64,000 nucleotides of DNA from Mesorhizobium sp. PAMC28654 (GTDB lineage: Bacteria; Pseudomonadota; Alphaproteobacteria; Rhizobiales; Rhizobiaceae), in contig NZ_CP085135.1 of NCBI RefSeq assembly GCF_020616515.1, positions 248,001-312,000 on the forward strand, written 5' to 3'. Shown piece by piece: positions 10,189 through 19,335 of the stretch. Positions within the stretch are counted from its first letter, which is position 1. Each line of letters begins with the position of its first letter. The notes under the pieces were generated by a model. It had not been told where the DNA came from. It saw nothing but the letters and a program-made list of their open reading frames with translations, and did not search any database. The translations under genes were made by a program, and so were the position numbers.

Positions 10189-10940
10189 GCGAACGCGCCA
10201 ACGCGTCGGTCATTCCGTTCAAGGTCGATGACGAGCCCGAGGAGGAGGCATCGGCCCAGAATTCCCAGCGGAATCCCGCTGAGCGACTGCATCTTGCGGA
10301 AGCCGTGCGCATGGCCGAGGCTATCGTTTTCGCCAGCGCCCAGCCGGTCAGCGAAAAGCAGCTCGCCGCGCGGTTGCCCGACGGCATCAACATTGCCGCG
10401 GCCATGGCCGAGCTGCAGCAGATCTATGCACGTCGCGGCGTCAACCTGGTGCGCGTCGGCGACGCCTGGGCGTTCCGTACGGCCGGTGACCTCGCCTTCC
10501 TGATGAGCCGCGACACGGTGCAGCAAAGGAAGCTTTCCCGCGCGGCGCTCGAAGTGCTGGCGATCATTGCCTACCATCAGCCGGTGACCCGCGCCGAGAT
10601 CGAGGATATCCGTGGCGTGGAGACCTCGAAGGGAACGCTCGACACGTTGCTGGAAACCGAATGGGTGCGCATGCGCGGCCGGCGCCGGACGCCCGGCCGT
10701 CCAGTCACTTACGGCACCACCGATACGTTCCTCGATCACTTCGCGCTGGAAGAAATCCGCGATCTTCCCGGAATGGAGGAATTGAAGGGTGCCGGCCTCT
10801 TGTCGGGCCGCATGCCGTCGAACTTCTCCATTCCGCTACCGCCGGCCGATCCGGACGCGCTGACCGATGACGAGGATGCGCTGACCGACATCGATCTCGA
10901 AGAACTCGGCCTGCTGACGCCGCGCGTCACGGAAGATTGA
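10185..10940 (+). CDS. scpB: Segregation and condensation protein B
   Basis: Partner of ScpA; a dimer of winged-helix domains that stabilises the kleisin on SMC. Typical segments are LAEAVRMAEAIVFASAQPVS near residue 40, the central ALEVLAIIAYHQPVTRAEIEDIRG, and GRRRTPGRPVTYGTTDTFLDHF. The acidic tail is rich in Asp, Glu and Leu. Translation is coupled to scpA by a 4-bp overlap. The gene ends about 180 bp before tatA. Confidence 0.93.
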   Translation: MSERANASVIPFKVDDEPEEEASAQNSQRNPAERLHLAEAVRMAEAIVFASAQPVSEKQLAARLPDGINIAAAMAELQQIYARRGVNLVRVGDAWAFRTAGDLAFLMSRDTVQQRKLSRAALEVLAIIAYHQPVTRAEIEDIRGVETSKGTLDTLLETEWVRMRGRRRTPGRPVTYGTTDTFLDHFALEEIRDLPGMEELKGAGLLSGRMPSNFSIPLPPADPDALTDDEDALTDIDLEELGLLTPRVTED

Positions 10941-11118
10941 GCATATCCACCTCGTAGAACCGCCAGGGGGCAGGGCTGCGCCGATTCGTAGCGGGGTGGC
11001 CGCGAGGAAAGTGCGTGACATCCATCACTCATTCATAAACTTTGTCGCTGTTGTGTTTGAATCCCAACGCGAAAACGCATAGATCAGCGTCAGGGAAAAC
11101 ATTCGAGAGAGATTTGCT

Positions 11119-11340
11119 ATGGGTTCATTTTCGATTTGGCACTGGATGATCGTACTGGTCATCGTGCTCCTGGTGTTCGGCCGCGGCAAGATTCCGGAGC
11201 TGATGGGCGACATGGCCAAGGGTATCAAGAGCTTCAAGAAGGGCATGGCGGACGACGATGTTGCCGACGACAAGCGCACGGTCGAGCATCGCGCTGACGA
11301 GACCGTTTCGGCAGCCAAGGAAAAGGCCAGCAAGAGCTGA
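11119..11340 (+). CDS. tatA: Twin-arginine translocase subunit TatA
   Basis: A 73-residue membrane protein: a short N-terminal helix ([15 protein letters not shown]) followed by the conserved [24 protein letters not shown] amphipathic helix and a charged tail. TatA polymerises to form the pore for folded proteins. It is first in a tatABC operon. A likely client in this window is the Dyp peroxidase EfeB, which carries a twin-arginine signal. Confidence 0.95.
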   Translation: MGSFSIWHWMIVLVIVLLVFGRGKIPELMGDMAKGIKSFKKGMADDDVADDKRTVEHRADETVSAAKEKASKS

Positions 11341-11368
11341 GCCCAGAACCTAGTCGGAACAGGTAGCC

Positions 11369-12175
11369 ATGTTTGACGTCGGCTGGAGCGAAATGCTGGT
11401 GATCGCGGTCGTCATGATCGTGGTCGTCGGACCAAAGGATTTGCCCAATATGCTGCGCACCTTTGGCCGCACGGCGGCGAAGCTGCGCGCCATGGCAGCC
11501 GACTTCCAGAGGCAGTTCAACGACGTCTTGAAGGAAGCCGAACTCGACGACATCAAGAAATCGGTCGACGAGCTCAGGGGCCTCAGCCCGGTTGCCGAGA
11601 TCAAGAAGCAGCTCAATCCGTTCGAGCAGGCTGCGGCCGACGTGCGCTCCGGCGTGGACAACATGATGAAGCCGAAACCGGCGGCGGATCCCTCCGCGCC
11701 GGTGGCGTCGACACCGCAGGCGTCCAAGCCGCTGAAGAATGGCGCCACGATGATGCCAGGTGTCAATGGACCGGAGACGACGCCGGCAACACCTATTTTC
11801 CCGGCAATGACCGACGAATCCGTGGTGACGGCAGCTGTCGAGCAGCCGGCAGTGCCGCTGAAGACGCCCGCGGTGAAAAAGGCGACGAAGGCCACGCCGG
11901 TAAAAGCGGCGCCGGTGGCAAAAGCCAACCCGAAAGTTTCCGTGGCCGCCACCAAGGCGTCCACGTCGGCGAAGGCCACGGCCGCAAAAGCGTCGCCCGC
12001 GTTGAAAGCGCCTGCCGAGGCGGACGCTGCAAAGCCGACGGCGGCAAAAGCCGCAAAGGGGGCCGCGACAAAGGCGGTTGCGGCGAAAACTACCGCTGTT
12101 AAAGCTGAACCGAAATCCGCGGCGGCGAAGAAGCCGGCCGCGACTGGCAAGAAGACGGCGGGGGCCGCTAAGTGA
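11369..12175 (+). CDS. tatB: Twin-arginine translocase subunit TatB with a long Ala/Lys/Pro-rich tail
   Basis: TatB forms the signal-peptide receptor with TatC. The N-terminus MFDVGWSEMLVIAVVMIVVVGP and the following KDLPNMLRTFGR segment are diagnostic. The protein is 268 residues, longer than the ~170 residues of E. coli TatB, because the region after about residue 110 is an Ala/Lys/Pro/Thr-rich repeat-like tail without predicted fold. Such extended tails are common in rhizobial TatB. The stop overlaps the tatC start (GTGAG at 12172). Confidence 0.93.
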   Translation: MFDVGWSEMLVIAVVMIVVVGPKDLPNMLRTFGRTAAKLRAMAADFQRQFNDVLKEAELDDIKKSVDELRGLSPVAEIKKQLNPFEQAAADVRSGVDNMMKPKPAADPSAPVASTPQASKPLKNGATMMPGVNGPETTPATPIFPAMTDESVVTAAVEQPAVPLKTPAVKKATKATPVKAAPVAKANPKVSVAATKASTSAKATAAKASPALKAPAEADAAKPTAAKAAKGAATKAVAAKTTAVKAEPKSAAAKKPAATGKKTAGAAK

Positions 12176-13047
12176 GCGTTTCGGACAAGGAAAAGGAAGA
12201 GATCGACAAGTCGTCGGCTCCCCTCATCGAACATCTTATCGAGTTGCGGCGCCGGTTGATCTGGTCGCTCGGCGGCTTCTTCGTCGCCTTCCTCGTGTGC
12301 TTCTTCTTCGCCAAGAAGCTGTTCAACCTGCTGGTTGTGCCGTTCAAATGGGCAACCAAGTGGGCAGGGCTCGATCCGCACAAGGTCGAGCTGATCTATA
12401 CGGCGCCGCAGGAATTCTTCTTCACGCAGGTCAAGCTCGCTATGTTCGGCGGCATGGTCATCGCGTTTCCGCTGATCGCCACGCAGATCTACAAATTCAT
12501 CGCACCCGGCCTCTACAAGAATGAACGCAACGCCTTCCTGCCGTTCCTGATCGCTTCGCCGCTCCTGTTCCTGATGGGCGCGTCGCTGGTCTATTTCTTC
12601 TTCACGCCGATGGTGATGTGGTTCTTCCTCGCCATGCAGCAGACCGGCACCGACGATCAGGTGCAGATTTCGCTGCTGCCGAAGGTGTCGGAATATCTCA
12701 GCCTGATCATGACGCTGATCTTCTCCTTCGGCCTGGTGTTCCAGTTGCCGGTGGTGACCAGCCTGATGACCCGGGTGGGCATGCTGTCGTCAAAGGCGCT
12801 GGCCGAAAAACGCAAATGGGCGATCGTGATCGCCTTCGTCGTGGCGGCTGTGCTGACGCCGCCGGATCCGATGAGCCAGATCGGCCTGGCCATTCCGACG
12901 ATCATTCTCTACGAGGTCTCCATCTGGGCCGCGAAGTGGATCGAGCGGGATCAGGAAAAGCAGCGGGTGGCGCGCGAGAAGCAGGACGCCGCGGAGACTG
13001 TGGCGGAGAAAGCTCCCGACGAACCACCACCGCCGGCTGCTTCGTAA
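12172..13047 (+). CDS. tatC: Twin-arginine translocase subunit TatC
   Basis: Polytopic membrane protein that recognises the RR signal. The 291 residues show the conserved cytosolic start LIEHLIELRRRLIWS, the first periplasmic loop with a YTAPQEFF segment, and about six hydrophobic helices ending in LTPPDPMSQIGLAIPTIILYEVSIW. The start is GTG, overlapping the tatB stop by 4 bp. The C-terminal tail is charged and cytosolic. Confidence 0.95.
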   Translation: MSVSDKEKEEIDKSSAPLIEHLIELRRRLIWSLGGFFVAFLVCFFFAKKLFNLLVVPFKWATKWAGLDPHKVELIYTAPQEFFFTQVKLAMFGGMVIAFPLIATQIYKFIAPGLYKNERNAFLPFLIASPLLFLMGASLVYFFFTPMVMWFFLAMQQTGTDDQVQISLLPKVSEYLSLIMTLIFSFGLVFQLPVVTSLMTRVGMLSSKALAEKRKWAIVIAFVVAAVLTPPDPMSQIGLAIPTIILYEVSIWAAKWIERDQEKQRVAREKQDAAETVAEKAPDEPPPPAAS

Positions 13048-13198
13048 CAACGACATCGCGGATTGCCCCGTCAAAGGGGCGTTCGCGACGAGCGAACAGG
13101 TGCGGTTGTTCGTCCCTGGGGGCTGTTGCGCCCGGAAAAACCCAAGGCCACCGACCACTCATCTTGCATAGATCAATGATGCGGTTTACGCCCTCTGG

Positions 13199-13290
13199 CT
13201 GAAATGCATCGCACTCAAGGCGATGCGTTTCAGTTTTGTTTTGAGCGTGTCGTTTCCCCAAACCACTGCGCACTTTTGGGCGACACGCTA
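13199..13290. repeat. Intergenic palindromic repeat, family 1, copy 1
   Basis: Two hairpins joined by TTTTGTTTT. The first pairs CTGAAATGCATCGC with GCGATGCGTTTCAG. The second pairs AGCGTGTCG with CGACACGCT around a CCCCAAA/TTTTGGG inner stem. A copy with the same arrangement is at 53501-53607. It sits between tatC and serS and ends 19 bp before the serS start, so it may lie in the serS leader. Confidence 0.8.
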
Positions 13291-13309
13291 CCGCAGGAGC
13301 GTTCAGACC

Positions 13310-14614
13310 ATGCTTGATATCAAATGGATTCGCGACAACCCGAAGACCCTGGTCGAGGCGCTGGTGAAGCGCTCGTGGTCCGGTGCTGAAGCGCAGTCCA
13401 CGGTGGATGATCTGATCGCCAGGGATGAGGCGCGGCGCGAACACGTCACCGAGTTGCAGATCAAGCAGGAACGCCGCAACGCCGCTTCGAAGGAGATCGG
13501 CAATGCCATGCGCTCGGGCGATGGCGTGCTTGCCGAGAAACTGAAGGCCGAGGTCGGTGATATCAAGGCTTTCATCCAGAACGGCGAGGTGCGGGAACGC
13601 GATCTCGACAAGGCTCTGAACGACGCGCTGGCGATATTGCCAAACGTGCCGCTCGATGACGTTCCCGTCGGCAAGGATGAGCATGACAATGTCGTCAAGC
13701 GCATCGTCGGCGAGGTGCCGACGCGCCCGAACTGGGTAAAGGAGCATTTCGAGATCGGCGAAGCGCTCGGCATGATGGATTTCGAGCGGGCGGCGAAGCT
13801 TTCCGGCTCACGCTTCACCATCCTGAAGGGCGGACTTGCTCGGATGGAACGCGCGCTCGGCCAGTTCATGCTCGACCTGCACACGACCGAGCACGGCTAC
13901 GAGGAAATCCAACCGCCGCTCATGGTGCGCGACGAGGTTCTTTTTGGCACCAACCAGTTGCCGAAGTTCGAGGAGGACCTCTTTTTCACGCCGCATGGCG
14001 ACGGCAGGCTTGGTCTCATTCCGACCGCCGAGGTGCCGCTCACCAATCTCGTGCGCGAGGAGATCACGGCGCATGAAAAACTGCCGCTGCGCTACACGGC
14101 GCTGACACCATGCTTCCGTTCGGAAGCAGGCTCGGCCGGGCGCGACACACGCGGCATGCTGCGCCAGCACCAATTCTACAAGGTGGAACTGGTGTCGATC
14201 ACCGATCAGGAGTCTTCACTCGCCGAGCATGACCGCATGACCGCATGCGCCGAGGAAGTGCTGAAGCGTCTCGGCCTGCCGTTCCGCACCATGGTGCTGT
14301 GCACCGGCGACATGGGTTTTGGCGCGCGCAAGACGCATGACATCGAGGTGTGGCTGCCCGGCCAGAACGCCTATCGCGAAATCTCGTCCTGCTCCGTCTG
14401 CGGCGATTTCCAGGGGCGGCGCATGGACGCCCGCTACAAGGACAAGGACGGCAAGGGCAATCGCTTTGTCCATACGCTCAACGGTTCGGGCACCGCTGTC
14501 GGCCGCGCCCTTATCGCTGTCATCGAAAATTATCAGAATGAGGACGGCAGCGTAACCATTCCTGAAGCGCTGCGGTCTTACATGGGCGGTCTGGAAAAGA
14601 TCGAAGCGAAATAA
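13310..14614 (+). CDS. serS: Seryl-tRNA synthetase
   Basis: Class II synthetase, 434 residues from the ATG at 13310 ([14 protein letters not shown]). The in-frame start at 13223 lies inside the palindromic repeat and is rejected. A coiled-coil tRNA-binding arm occupies roughly residues 30-110. Motif 2 reads [20 protein letters not shown] and motif 3 reads [19 protein letters not shown]. The stop TAA shares its last base with the ATG of surE, so the two genes are translationally coupled. Confidence 0.96.
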   Translation: MLDIKWIRDNPKTLVEALVKRSWSGAEAQSTVDDLIARDEARREHVTELQIKQERRNAASKEIGNAMRSGDGVLAEKLKAEVGDIKAFIQNGEVRERDLDKALNDALAILPNVPLDDVPVGKDEHDNVVKRIVGEVPTRPNWVKEHFEIGEALGMMDFERAAKLSGSRFTILKGGLARMERALGQFMLDLHTTEHGYEEIQPPLMVRDEVLFGTNQLPKFEEDLFFTPHGDGRLGLIPTAEVPLTNLVREEITAHEKLPLRYTALTPCFRSEAGSAGRDTRGMLRQHQFYKVELVSITDQESSLAEHDRMTACAEEVLKRLGLPFRTMVLCTGDMGFGARKTHDIEVWLPGQNAYREISSCSVCGDFQGRRMDARYKDKDGKGNRFVHTLNGSGTAVGRALIAVIENYQNEDGSVTIPEALRSYMGGLEKIEAK

Positions 14615-15372
14615 TGCGCATTCTTCTGACCAATGATGACGGCATCCACGCCGAGGGCCTCGTGTCGCTCGAACGCATCGCCCGCACACTGTCCGATGAT
14701 GTCTGGGTCGTGGCGCCCGAGCAGGACCAGTCCGGCTATGCGCATTCGCTGTCTATCTCGGAGCCGCTTCGGCTGAGGAAAATAGGCGAGAAGCATTTTG
14801 CCGTGCGCGGCACGCCGACCGACTGCGTCATCATGGGCGTGAAGAAGATCCTGCCGGGAGCGCCCGACCTGATCCTGTCGGGCGTCAATTCCGGCGCCAA
14901 CATTGCCGATGATGTCACCTATTCGGGCACGGTTGCCGGCGCCATGGAGGGTGCTTTGCTCGGCGTGCGCTCGATCGCGCTCAGCCAGGCCTACAGCTAT
15001 GTCGGCGAAGATCGCGTGGTCCCTTACGAGACCACCGAGGCACTGGCGCCGGCGCTGCTGAAAAAGCTTGTCGCCATGCCGCTGCCGGATGGCGTGCTGC
15101 TCAACGTCAATTTTCCCAATTGCCTGGCCGAGGAGGTTGTCGGCACAGTCGTCACCTCGCAAGGCAAGCTGGTGCACAGCCTGTGGGTCGACGAGCGTCG
15201 CGACGGGCGAGGGCTGCCTTACTATTGGCTGCGCTTCGGCCGGGAACCTGTCGAGGGCAAAACCGGGACCGACCTTCATGCCATGCGCAATCGGCTGGTG
15301 TCGGTGACGCCGCTGCAACTAGACCTGACTGCCCATGAGATTCGCGATCAATTGACCAAGGCGCTCGCATGA
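14614..15372 (+). CDS. surE: 5'-nucleotidase SurE
   Basis: Metal-dependent survival protein that dephosphorylates nucleoside monophosphates. The N-terminal [13 protein letters not shown] holds the metal-binding DD pair. [15 protein letters not shown] and [23 protein letters not shown] hold the remaining active-site residues. The 252-residue length is normal. It overlaps serS by 1 bp and pcm by 4 bp. The order surE-pcm-nlpD is also found in gammaproteobacteria. Confidence 0.95.
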   Translation: MRILLTNDDGIHAEGLVSLERIARTLSDDVWVVAPEQDQSGYAHSLSISEPLRLRKIGEKHFAVRGTPTDCVIMGVKKILPGAPDLILSGVNSGANIADDVTYSGTVAGAMEGALLGVRSIALSQAYSYVGEDRVVPYETTEALAPALLKKLVAMPLPDGVLLNVNFPNCLAEEVVGTVVTSQGKLVHSLWVDERRDGRGLPYYWLRFGREPVEGKTGTDLHAMRNRLVSVTPLQLDLTAHEIRDQLTKALA

Positions 15373-16019
15373 ATACAGTGGATGACCGCGAAGGCTTTGC
15401 CGCTTTCCTGCTGCGCCTGCGCGGCAGGGGAACGGTGCCCAAGGCACTGATCGCCGCTTTCGAGGCGACACCACGGCGCGGTTTCCTTGCCGTACAATTC
15501 CATCCGATCGCATGGTCGGACCGCATGCTGCCGATCGAGTGCGGCGAGGCGATCGAGGGCGCAGACATGCAGGCGGCGGTTATCGCGGCGCTGGGCATCG
15601 AGCCAAGCAACCGCGTGCTCGAGATCGGAACGGGCTCCGGCTACACGGCTGCGGTGATGTCGCGGCTTGCGGCGCGGATTGTCACCGTGGATCGCTACAA
15701 GACGCTCACCGAACAGGCCAGGCAGCGTTTCGAAGCGCTCGGCATCGGCAATGTCATTGCCCGCCAGGCGGATGGCTCGGGCGGGCTGGCCAATGAAGGA
15801 CCGTTCGATCGAATCGTCGCCTGGGCGGCCTTCGACAGCCTGCCGCGCTTTCTGCTCGACCAATTGTCGAGCGGCGGTGTCGTCATCGCGCCGATCGGGC
15901 CGGAGGAGGGCGAGCAGGTGCTGGCCAAGCTCACCAAGGTGGGCAGCCGTTTCGAACGCGAGGACATCGGCCTCGTGCGTCTGCAGCCGATCCTGCGCAG
16001 TCTCGCCACTGTAATCTGA
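15369..16019 (+). CDS. pcm: Protein-L-isoaspartate O-methyltransferase
   Basis: SAM-dependent repair enzyme that methylates isoaspartyl residues in damaged proteins. The 216-residue Rossmann-type protein has motif [17 protein letters not shown] near residue 80, preceded by [10 protein letters not shown] (the family usually has a 'P..Q...ISQP' segment here, so this is a divergent rhizobial form), and the later [17 protein letters not shown]. The start overlaps surE by 4 bp. Confidence 0.9.
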   Translation: MNTVDDREGFAAFLLRLRGRGTVPKALIAAFEATPRRGFLAVQFHPIAWSDRMLPIECGEAIEGADMQAAVIAALGIEPSNRVLEIGTGSGYTAAVMSRLAARIVTVDRYKTLTEQARQRFEALGIGNVIARQADGSGGLANEGPFDRIVAWAAFDSLPRFLLDQLSSGGVVIAPIGPEEGEQVLAKLTKVGSRFEREDIGLVRLQPILRSLATVI

Positions 16020-16227
16020 AGTCTCCCGGTCCAGCTCGATCCTTGCGAAGGCCGTGCTCCGGCCTTCGACGACATACCCGTGCACTGAAACAGGAGCATG
16101 CGGCCGAAAACCGGCTGCAAATAGTTTTAAGAAAAATTTCGTCAGATTCTAAAGGCTTAACCGACCAGTAACATTAACGCGCTTTAATCATGCACAGGTT
16201 GGTACAGAGTATGTGCGGGTTAGTGCG

Positions 16228-17724
16228 ATGCAACTCAGTGTTTTGAAGGCAAATGGTCGCAATCTGGCGCGGGGCTGCGCCGTCTTGATGATCGCGGGTG
16301 CGGCAGCGGGGTGCAGTTCCCAGGCGTCGCGGTTCAATGGCGTCGACGACGTCTTTACCTCCTCGACCAACAATCAGCGCAACATCATCAACAAGCAGGA
16401 TAGCAGCCAGCCCTATCCGGGCGATGTTTCGGCTGCCCCTGTCGACGCTACTCCCACGCAGTCGGTGAGCCGCTCGAGCCTGGAGCCAGTCTCGTCGCGA
16501 CCGCTGCCGCCGCCCGCCACCGCAAATCCGGTGCGCACCGCATCAATGCCGATTGTTGTGCCTCCGGCGCCGCATCTCGACAAGACCGCGACTGGCGCCG
16601 TTGCTCCGGCAGCCAGGCCGTTCAAGGACGCGCAGCCTGACGCGCCGCGAGTGGCGACTGCCGCCAGTGCGCCGCACGCAACTGAAATCGTGGTCCGGGA
16701 CGGCGAGACCATCTCCGGCCTGGCTCGGCAATATAAGGTACCCGCCGATGCCATCATCAAGGTCAACGGGCTGAACGCGGCCAAGGGGCTGAGGACCGGC
16801 CAGAAGATCGTCATCCCGGCCTATGCCTATTCGAGCAAGGACTCGACAAAGGTCGCCGATGCAAAGCCGGCGAACGGCAAGCATGATCAGCCGGTCAACG
16901 CGCCTGAGAAGGTGGCCGTGCTTCCGCAGCAGCCGAAGCTGAAGGAAGGCAAGTCCGCCGCGCAGGTGGATGCATCCGCCGCCGCGAACCAGCCGAAGAA
17001 CGGCAAGGCGCCGCAGATGGCCTCGGCCGCGCCGAAGGGCGCTGGTGGAAGCTATACCGTGCAGCAGGGTGATACACTGGCGGCAATCGCCCGCAAGACC
17101 GGTGTCGGTGTCGTCGCGCTGAAGAATGCCAACGGCATGAAGGATGGCGTGCTCAAGATCGGCCAGACCCTCAAGGTGCCGGCCGGCGGAAATGCCGCCG
17201 TCGCCAGCGCCAAGCCGGTAGCTGTCGATCCGGTGACGACCGCCACCACCGCGCCCGCCGCGAAGCCGACCGAAGCGCTGGCGTCCTACACGCCGCCGAA
17301 GAAGGATGCCAAGGTCATCGCGGCGGCCGAGGACGACGATGTCGTGGCACCGAACGCCACCGGCATCAGCAAGATGCGCTGGCCCGTTCGTGGCCGCGTG
17401 ATCTCCAGTTTCGGCGGCGGCAAGGACGGTGTCGACATCGCCGTGCCGGAAGGAACGCCGGTCAAGGCAGCCGAAAACGGTGTCGTCATCTATGCCGGCG
17501 ACGGCCTCAAGGAATTCGGCAACACGGTTCTGGTGCGCCACGAGAATGGCCTGGTCACGGTCTACGGCCACACCAGCTCGATCGAGGTCCAGCGCGGCCA
17601 GAAAGTCAAGCGTGGCCAGGAAATCGCCCTTTCCGGCATGAGCGGCGCGACCGACTCGCCGAAACTGCACTTCGAAGTGCGCAAGAACTCGGCCCCGGTC
17701 GATCCGTCGGGCTATCTCGAATAG
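16228..17724 (+). CDS. NlpD-like lipoprotein with two LysM domains and a degenerate LytM (M23) domain
   Basis: About 498 residues from the ATG at 16228; GTG at 16213 is an alternative. A lipoprotein signal ends in AGAAAGC. A Pro/Ala-rich linker precedes LysM1 (VVRDGETISGLARQYKV to KIVIP) and LysM2 (YTVQQGDTLAAIARKTGV to TLKVP). The C-terminal M23 fold retains the VDIAVPEGTPVKA and VYGHT elements. The usual first zinc ligand His is Lys (KDGVDIA) and HLHFE is KLHFE, so two active-site histidines are missing. This is the pattern of NlpD/EnvC-type activators of amidases, not of active endopeptidases. It follows surE-pcm, matching the classical pcm-nlpD order. Confidence 0.88.
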   Translation: MQLSVLKANGRNLARGCAVLMIAGAAAGCSSQASRFNGVDDVFTSSTNNQRNIINKQDSSQPYPGDVSAAPVDATPTQSVSRSSLEPVSSRPLPPPATANPVRTASMPIVVPPAPHLDKTATGAVAPAARPFKDAQPDAPRVATAASAPHATEIVVRDGETISGLARQYKVPADAIIKVNGLNAAKGLRTGQKIVIPAYAYSSKDSTKVADAKPANGKHDQPVNAPEKVAVLPQQPKLKEGKSAAQVDASAAANQPKNGKAPQMASAAPKGAGGSYTVQQGDTLAAIARKTGVGVVALKNANGMKDGVLKIGQTLKVPAGGNAAVASAKPVAVDPVTTATTAPAAKPTEALASYTPPKKDAKVIAAAEDDDVVAPNATGISKMRWPVRGRVISSFGGGKDGVDIAVPEGTPVKAAENGVVIYAGDGLKEFGNTVLVRHENGLVTVYGHTSSIEVQRGQKVKRGQEIALSGMSGATDSPKLHFEVRKNSAPVDPSGYLE

Positions 17725-17775
17725 AAGAAAACGCAATTGCGGGCCGCCTGACCTCCAGTCCGCCCCGCCGGCTCA

Positions 17776-17805
17776 GCCCGCTCCGCAAGGGGCGGGCTTT
17801 TTCAG
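17776..17805 (+). terminator. Rho-independent terminator after the nlpD-like gene
   Basis: Hairpin GCCCGCTCC / GGGGCGGGC with a short GCAA loop followed by TTTTT. It sits between convergent genes, the nlpD-like gene and the ATPase gene on the minus strand. Confidence 0.8.
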
Positions 17806-17820
17806 TTCCTTGATCGGCGT

Positions 17821-18695
17821 TCAGTCTTTCAACTGCTTGCCCAGCCGGCCGGCCAGATCCTGCGTGAACTGCCAGGCGACGCGGCCCGAACGGCTGCCAC
17901 GGGTCGTCGCCCATTCGAGGGCCTCGGCACGCAGCGTGTCGGGATCGATAGCAAGGCCGTGATAGCGGACGTAGCCGTCTATCATGTCGAGATACTCGTC
18001 CTGCGAGCATTTGTGGAAGCCTAGCCACAGGCCGAAACGGTCGGAGAGCGAAACCTTCTCCTCCACGGCCTCAGACGGATTGATGGCGGTCGAGCGCTCG
18101 TTGTCGATCATGTCGCGCGGCAAGAGATGGCGCCGGTTCGACGTGGCGTAGAAGATCACGTTGGCCGGGCGCCCCTCGACACCGCCTTCAAGTGCCGCCT
18201 TCAGCGATTTGTAGGAGGTGTCGTCATGATCGAAGGACAGGTCGTCGCAAAACAGGATGAACCGGTAGGGCGCGGCCTTCAGCAGCTCATCAGCCTGGGC
18301 AGCGTGTCGATGTCCTCTCGGTGGATCTCGATGAGCTTGAGTGGCAGGTCGGACCTGGCCTTGGCGTTGATCTCGGCATGCACGGCCTTGACCAGCGAGG
18401 ATTTGCCCATGCCGCGCGCGCCCCACAGCAGCACGTTGTTGGCCGCGAAGCCGGCCGCGAAACGCTCGGTGTTGTCGACCAGGATGTCACGCACCCGGTC
18501 GACGCCGCGGATCAGGCCGATGTCGACGCGGTTGACCTTGCGCACCGGTTCCAGGAAGCCCGGGTCGGCTTGCCAGACGAAGCAATCGGCTGTTGCGATG
18601 TCGGTTTCCGGCACTGTCGGCGGGGCGAGGCGGGTAACCGCCTCGATCAGGCGGTCGAGCTTCTGGTTCAGGGATTCTATGCTGATTTCGGTCAT
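17821..18695 (-). pseudogene. DUF815-type AAA ATPase, frame broken by one base
   Basis: The N-terminal part (MTEISIESLNQKLDRLIEAV) carries a Walker A motif, LLWGARGMGKSSLVKAV, and ends out of frame after HREDIDTLP. The C-terminal part continues in another frame from ADELLKAAPYRFI through the Walker B-like ILFCDDLSFD and later segments such as ALEGGVEGRPANVIFYATSNRRHLLPRD (sensor-like Asn) to FTQDLAGRLGKQLKD. A GGG run at 18297-18299 on the + strand would need one more G to join them (TLPQADELLKA). The joined protein, about 290 residues, is the normal size of this widespread uncharacterised ATPase family. As all motifs remain, a base-call error is the simplest reading. Confidence 0.82.
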
Positions 18696-18786
18696 CTTGC
18701 GTCTTTTTGTCTTCGCTTTCTCAGGGGTGCGACACCGGAACCTACTCGATTCCCGCAGTTTCGAAATCGCCGCCAACCATTTGTTT

Positions 18787-18838
18787 GAGCGTGATCTTTT
18801 CGCGAAACCGCATCGCGCTTTTCAGCGTCATGCTCTAA
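18787..18838. repeat. Intergenic palindromic repeat, family 2, copy 1 (diverged)
   Basis: On the minus strand it reads TAGAGCATGACGCTGAAAAG, then a GCGGTTTCGCGAAAAGATCA segment and CGCTCAAACA. This matches the arrangement of the unit at 37543-37623, which is a common rhizobial palindrome. It lies upstream of yajC between the ATPase and yajC promoters. Confidence 0.7.
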
Positions 18839-18971
18839 CACGGGTCAGGAGGCCGGAAAAGCAGCGTATTTGCCCGGTCCCGCAGTTGCATTGACAACTT
18901 TACCGACTATATTCCGGCAAAATTTCACGGGCCGCCCAGCGGCTCTTTTTCAAAATTCAGGAGTTACCTCA

Positions 18972-19284
18972 ATGTCCGGCACCTCTCCCGATATGCTGAT
19001 CAGCATTTTGCCGTTTGTCCTGATTTTCGTGATCATGTATTTTCTCATTATCCGGCCGCAGCGCACGCAGTTGAAGAAGCGCGGCGAGATGCTGGCGGCG
19101 GTGCGCCCGCGGCGACACGGTGGTTACCGGTGGCGGCTTCATCGGCAAGGTGACCAAGGTGATCGACGACAATGAACTCGAGATCGACCTGGGCGGCGGC
19201 ACCAAGGTGACCGCGCTGCGCTCGACACTCGCCGATGTGCGCGTCAAGGGTGAGCCGGTGGCGAACCAGAACGCCAAGAAGTAA
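18972..19284 (+). pseudogene. yajC: Sec translocon accessory protein YajC, frame broken by one base
   Basis: Small single-pass membrane protein of the SecDF-YajC complex. The N-terminus (MLISILPFVLIFVIMYFLIIRPQ then RTQLKKRGEMLAAVR) is canonical. After this the frame is lost at a CCC run (19106-19108). Removing one C restores RRGDTVVTGGGFIGKVTKV, IDDNELEIDLGGGTKVTALR and the terminal ANQNAKK before TAA at 19282. The restored length, about 103 residues, is normal. secDF follows 51 bp later, the conserved order. The intact motifs suggest a sequence error. Confidence 0.88.
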
Positions 19285-19335
19285 CCGAATTGTCGGCGGG
19301 ACGATCCGCCAGCATTCCCTGACGGACGACGCCAT

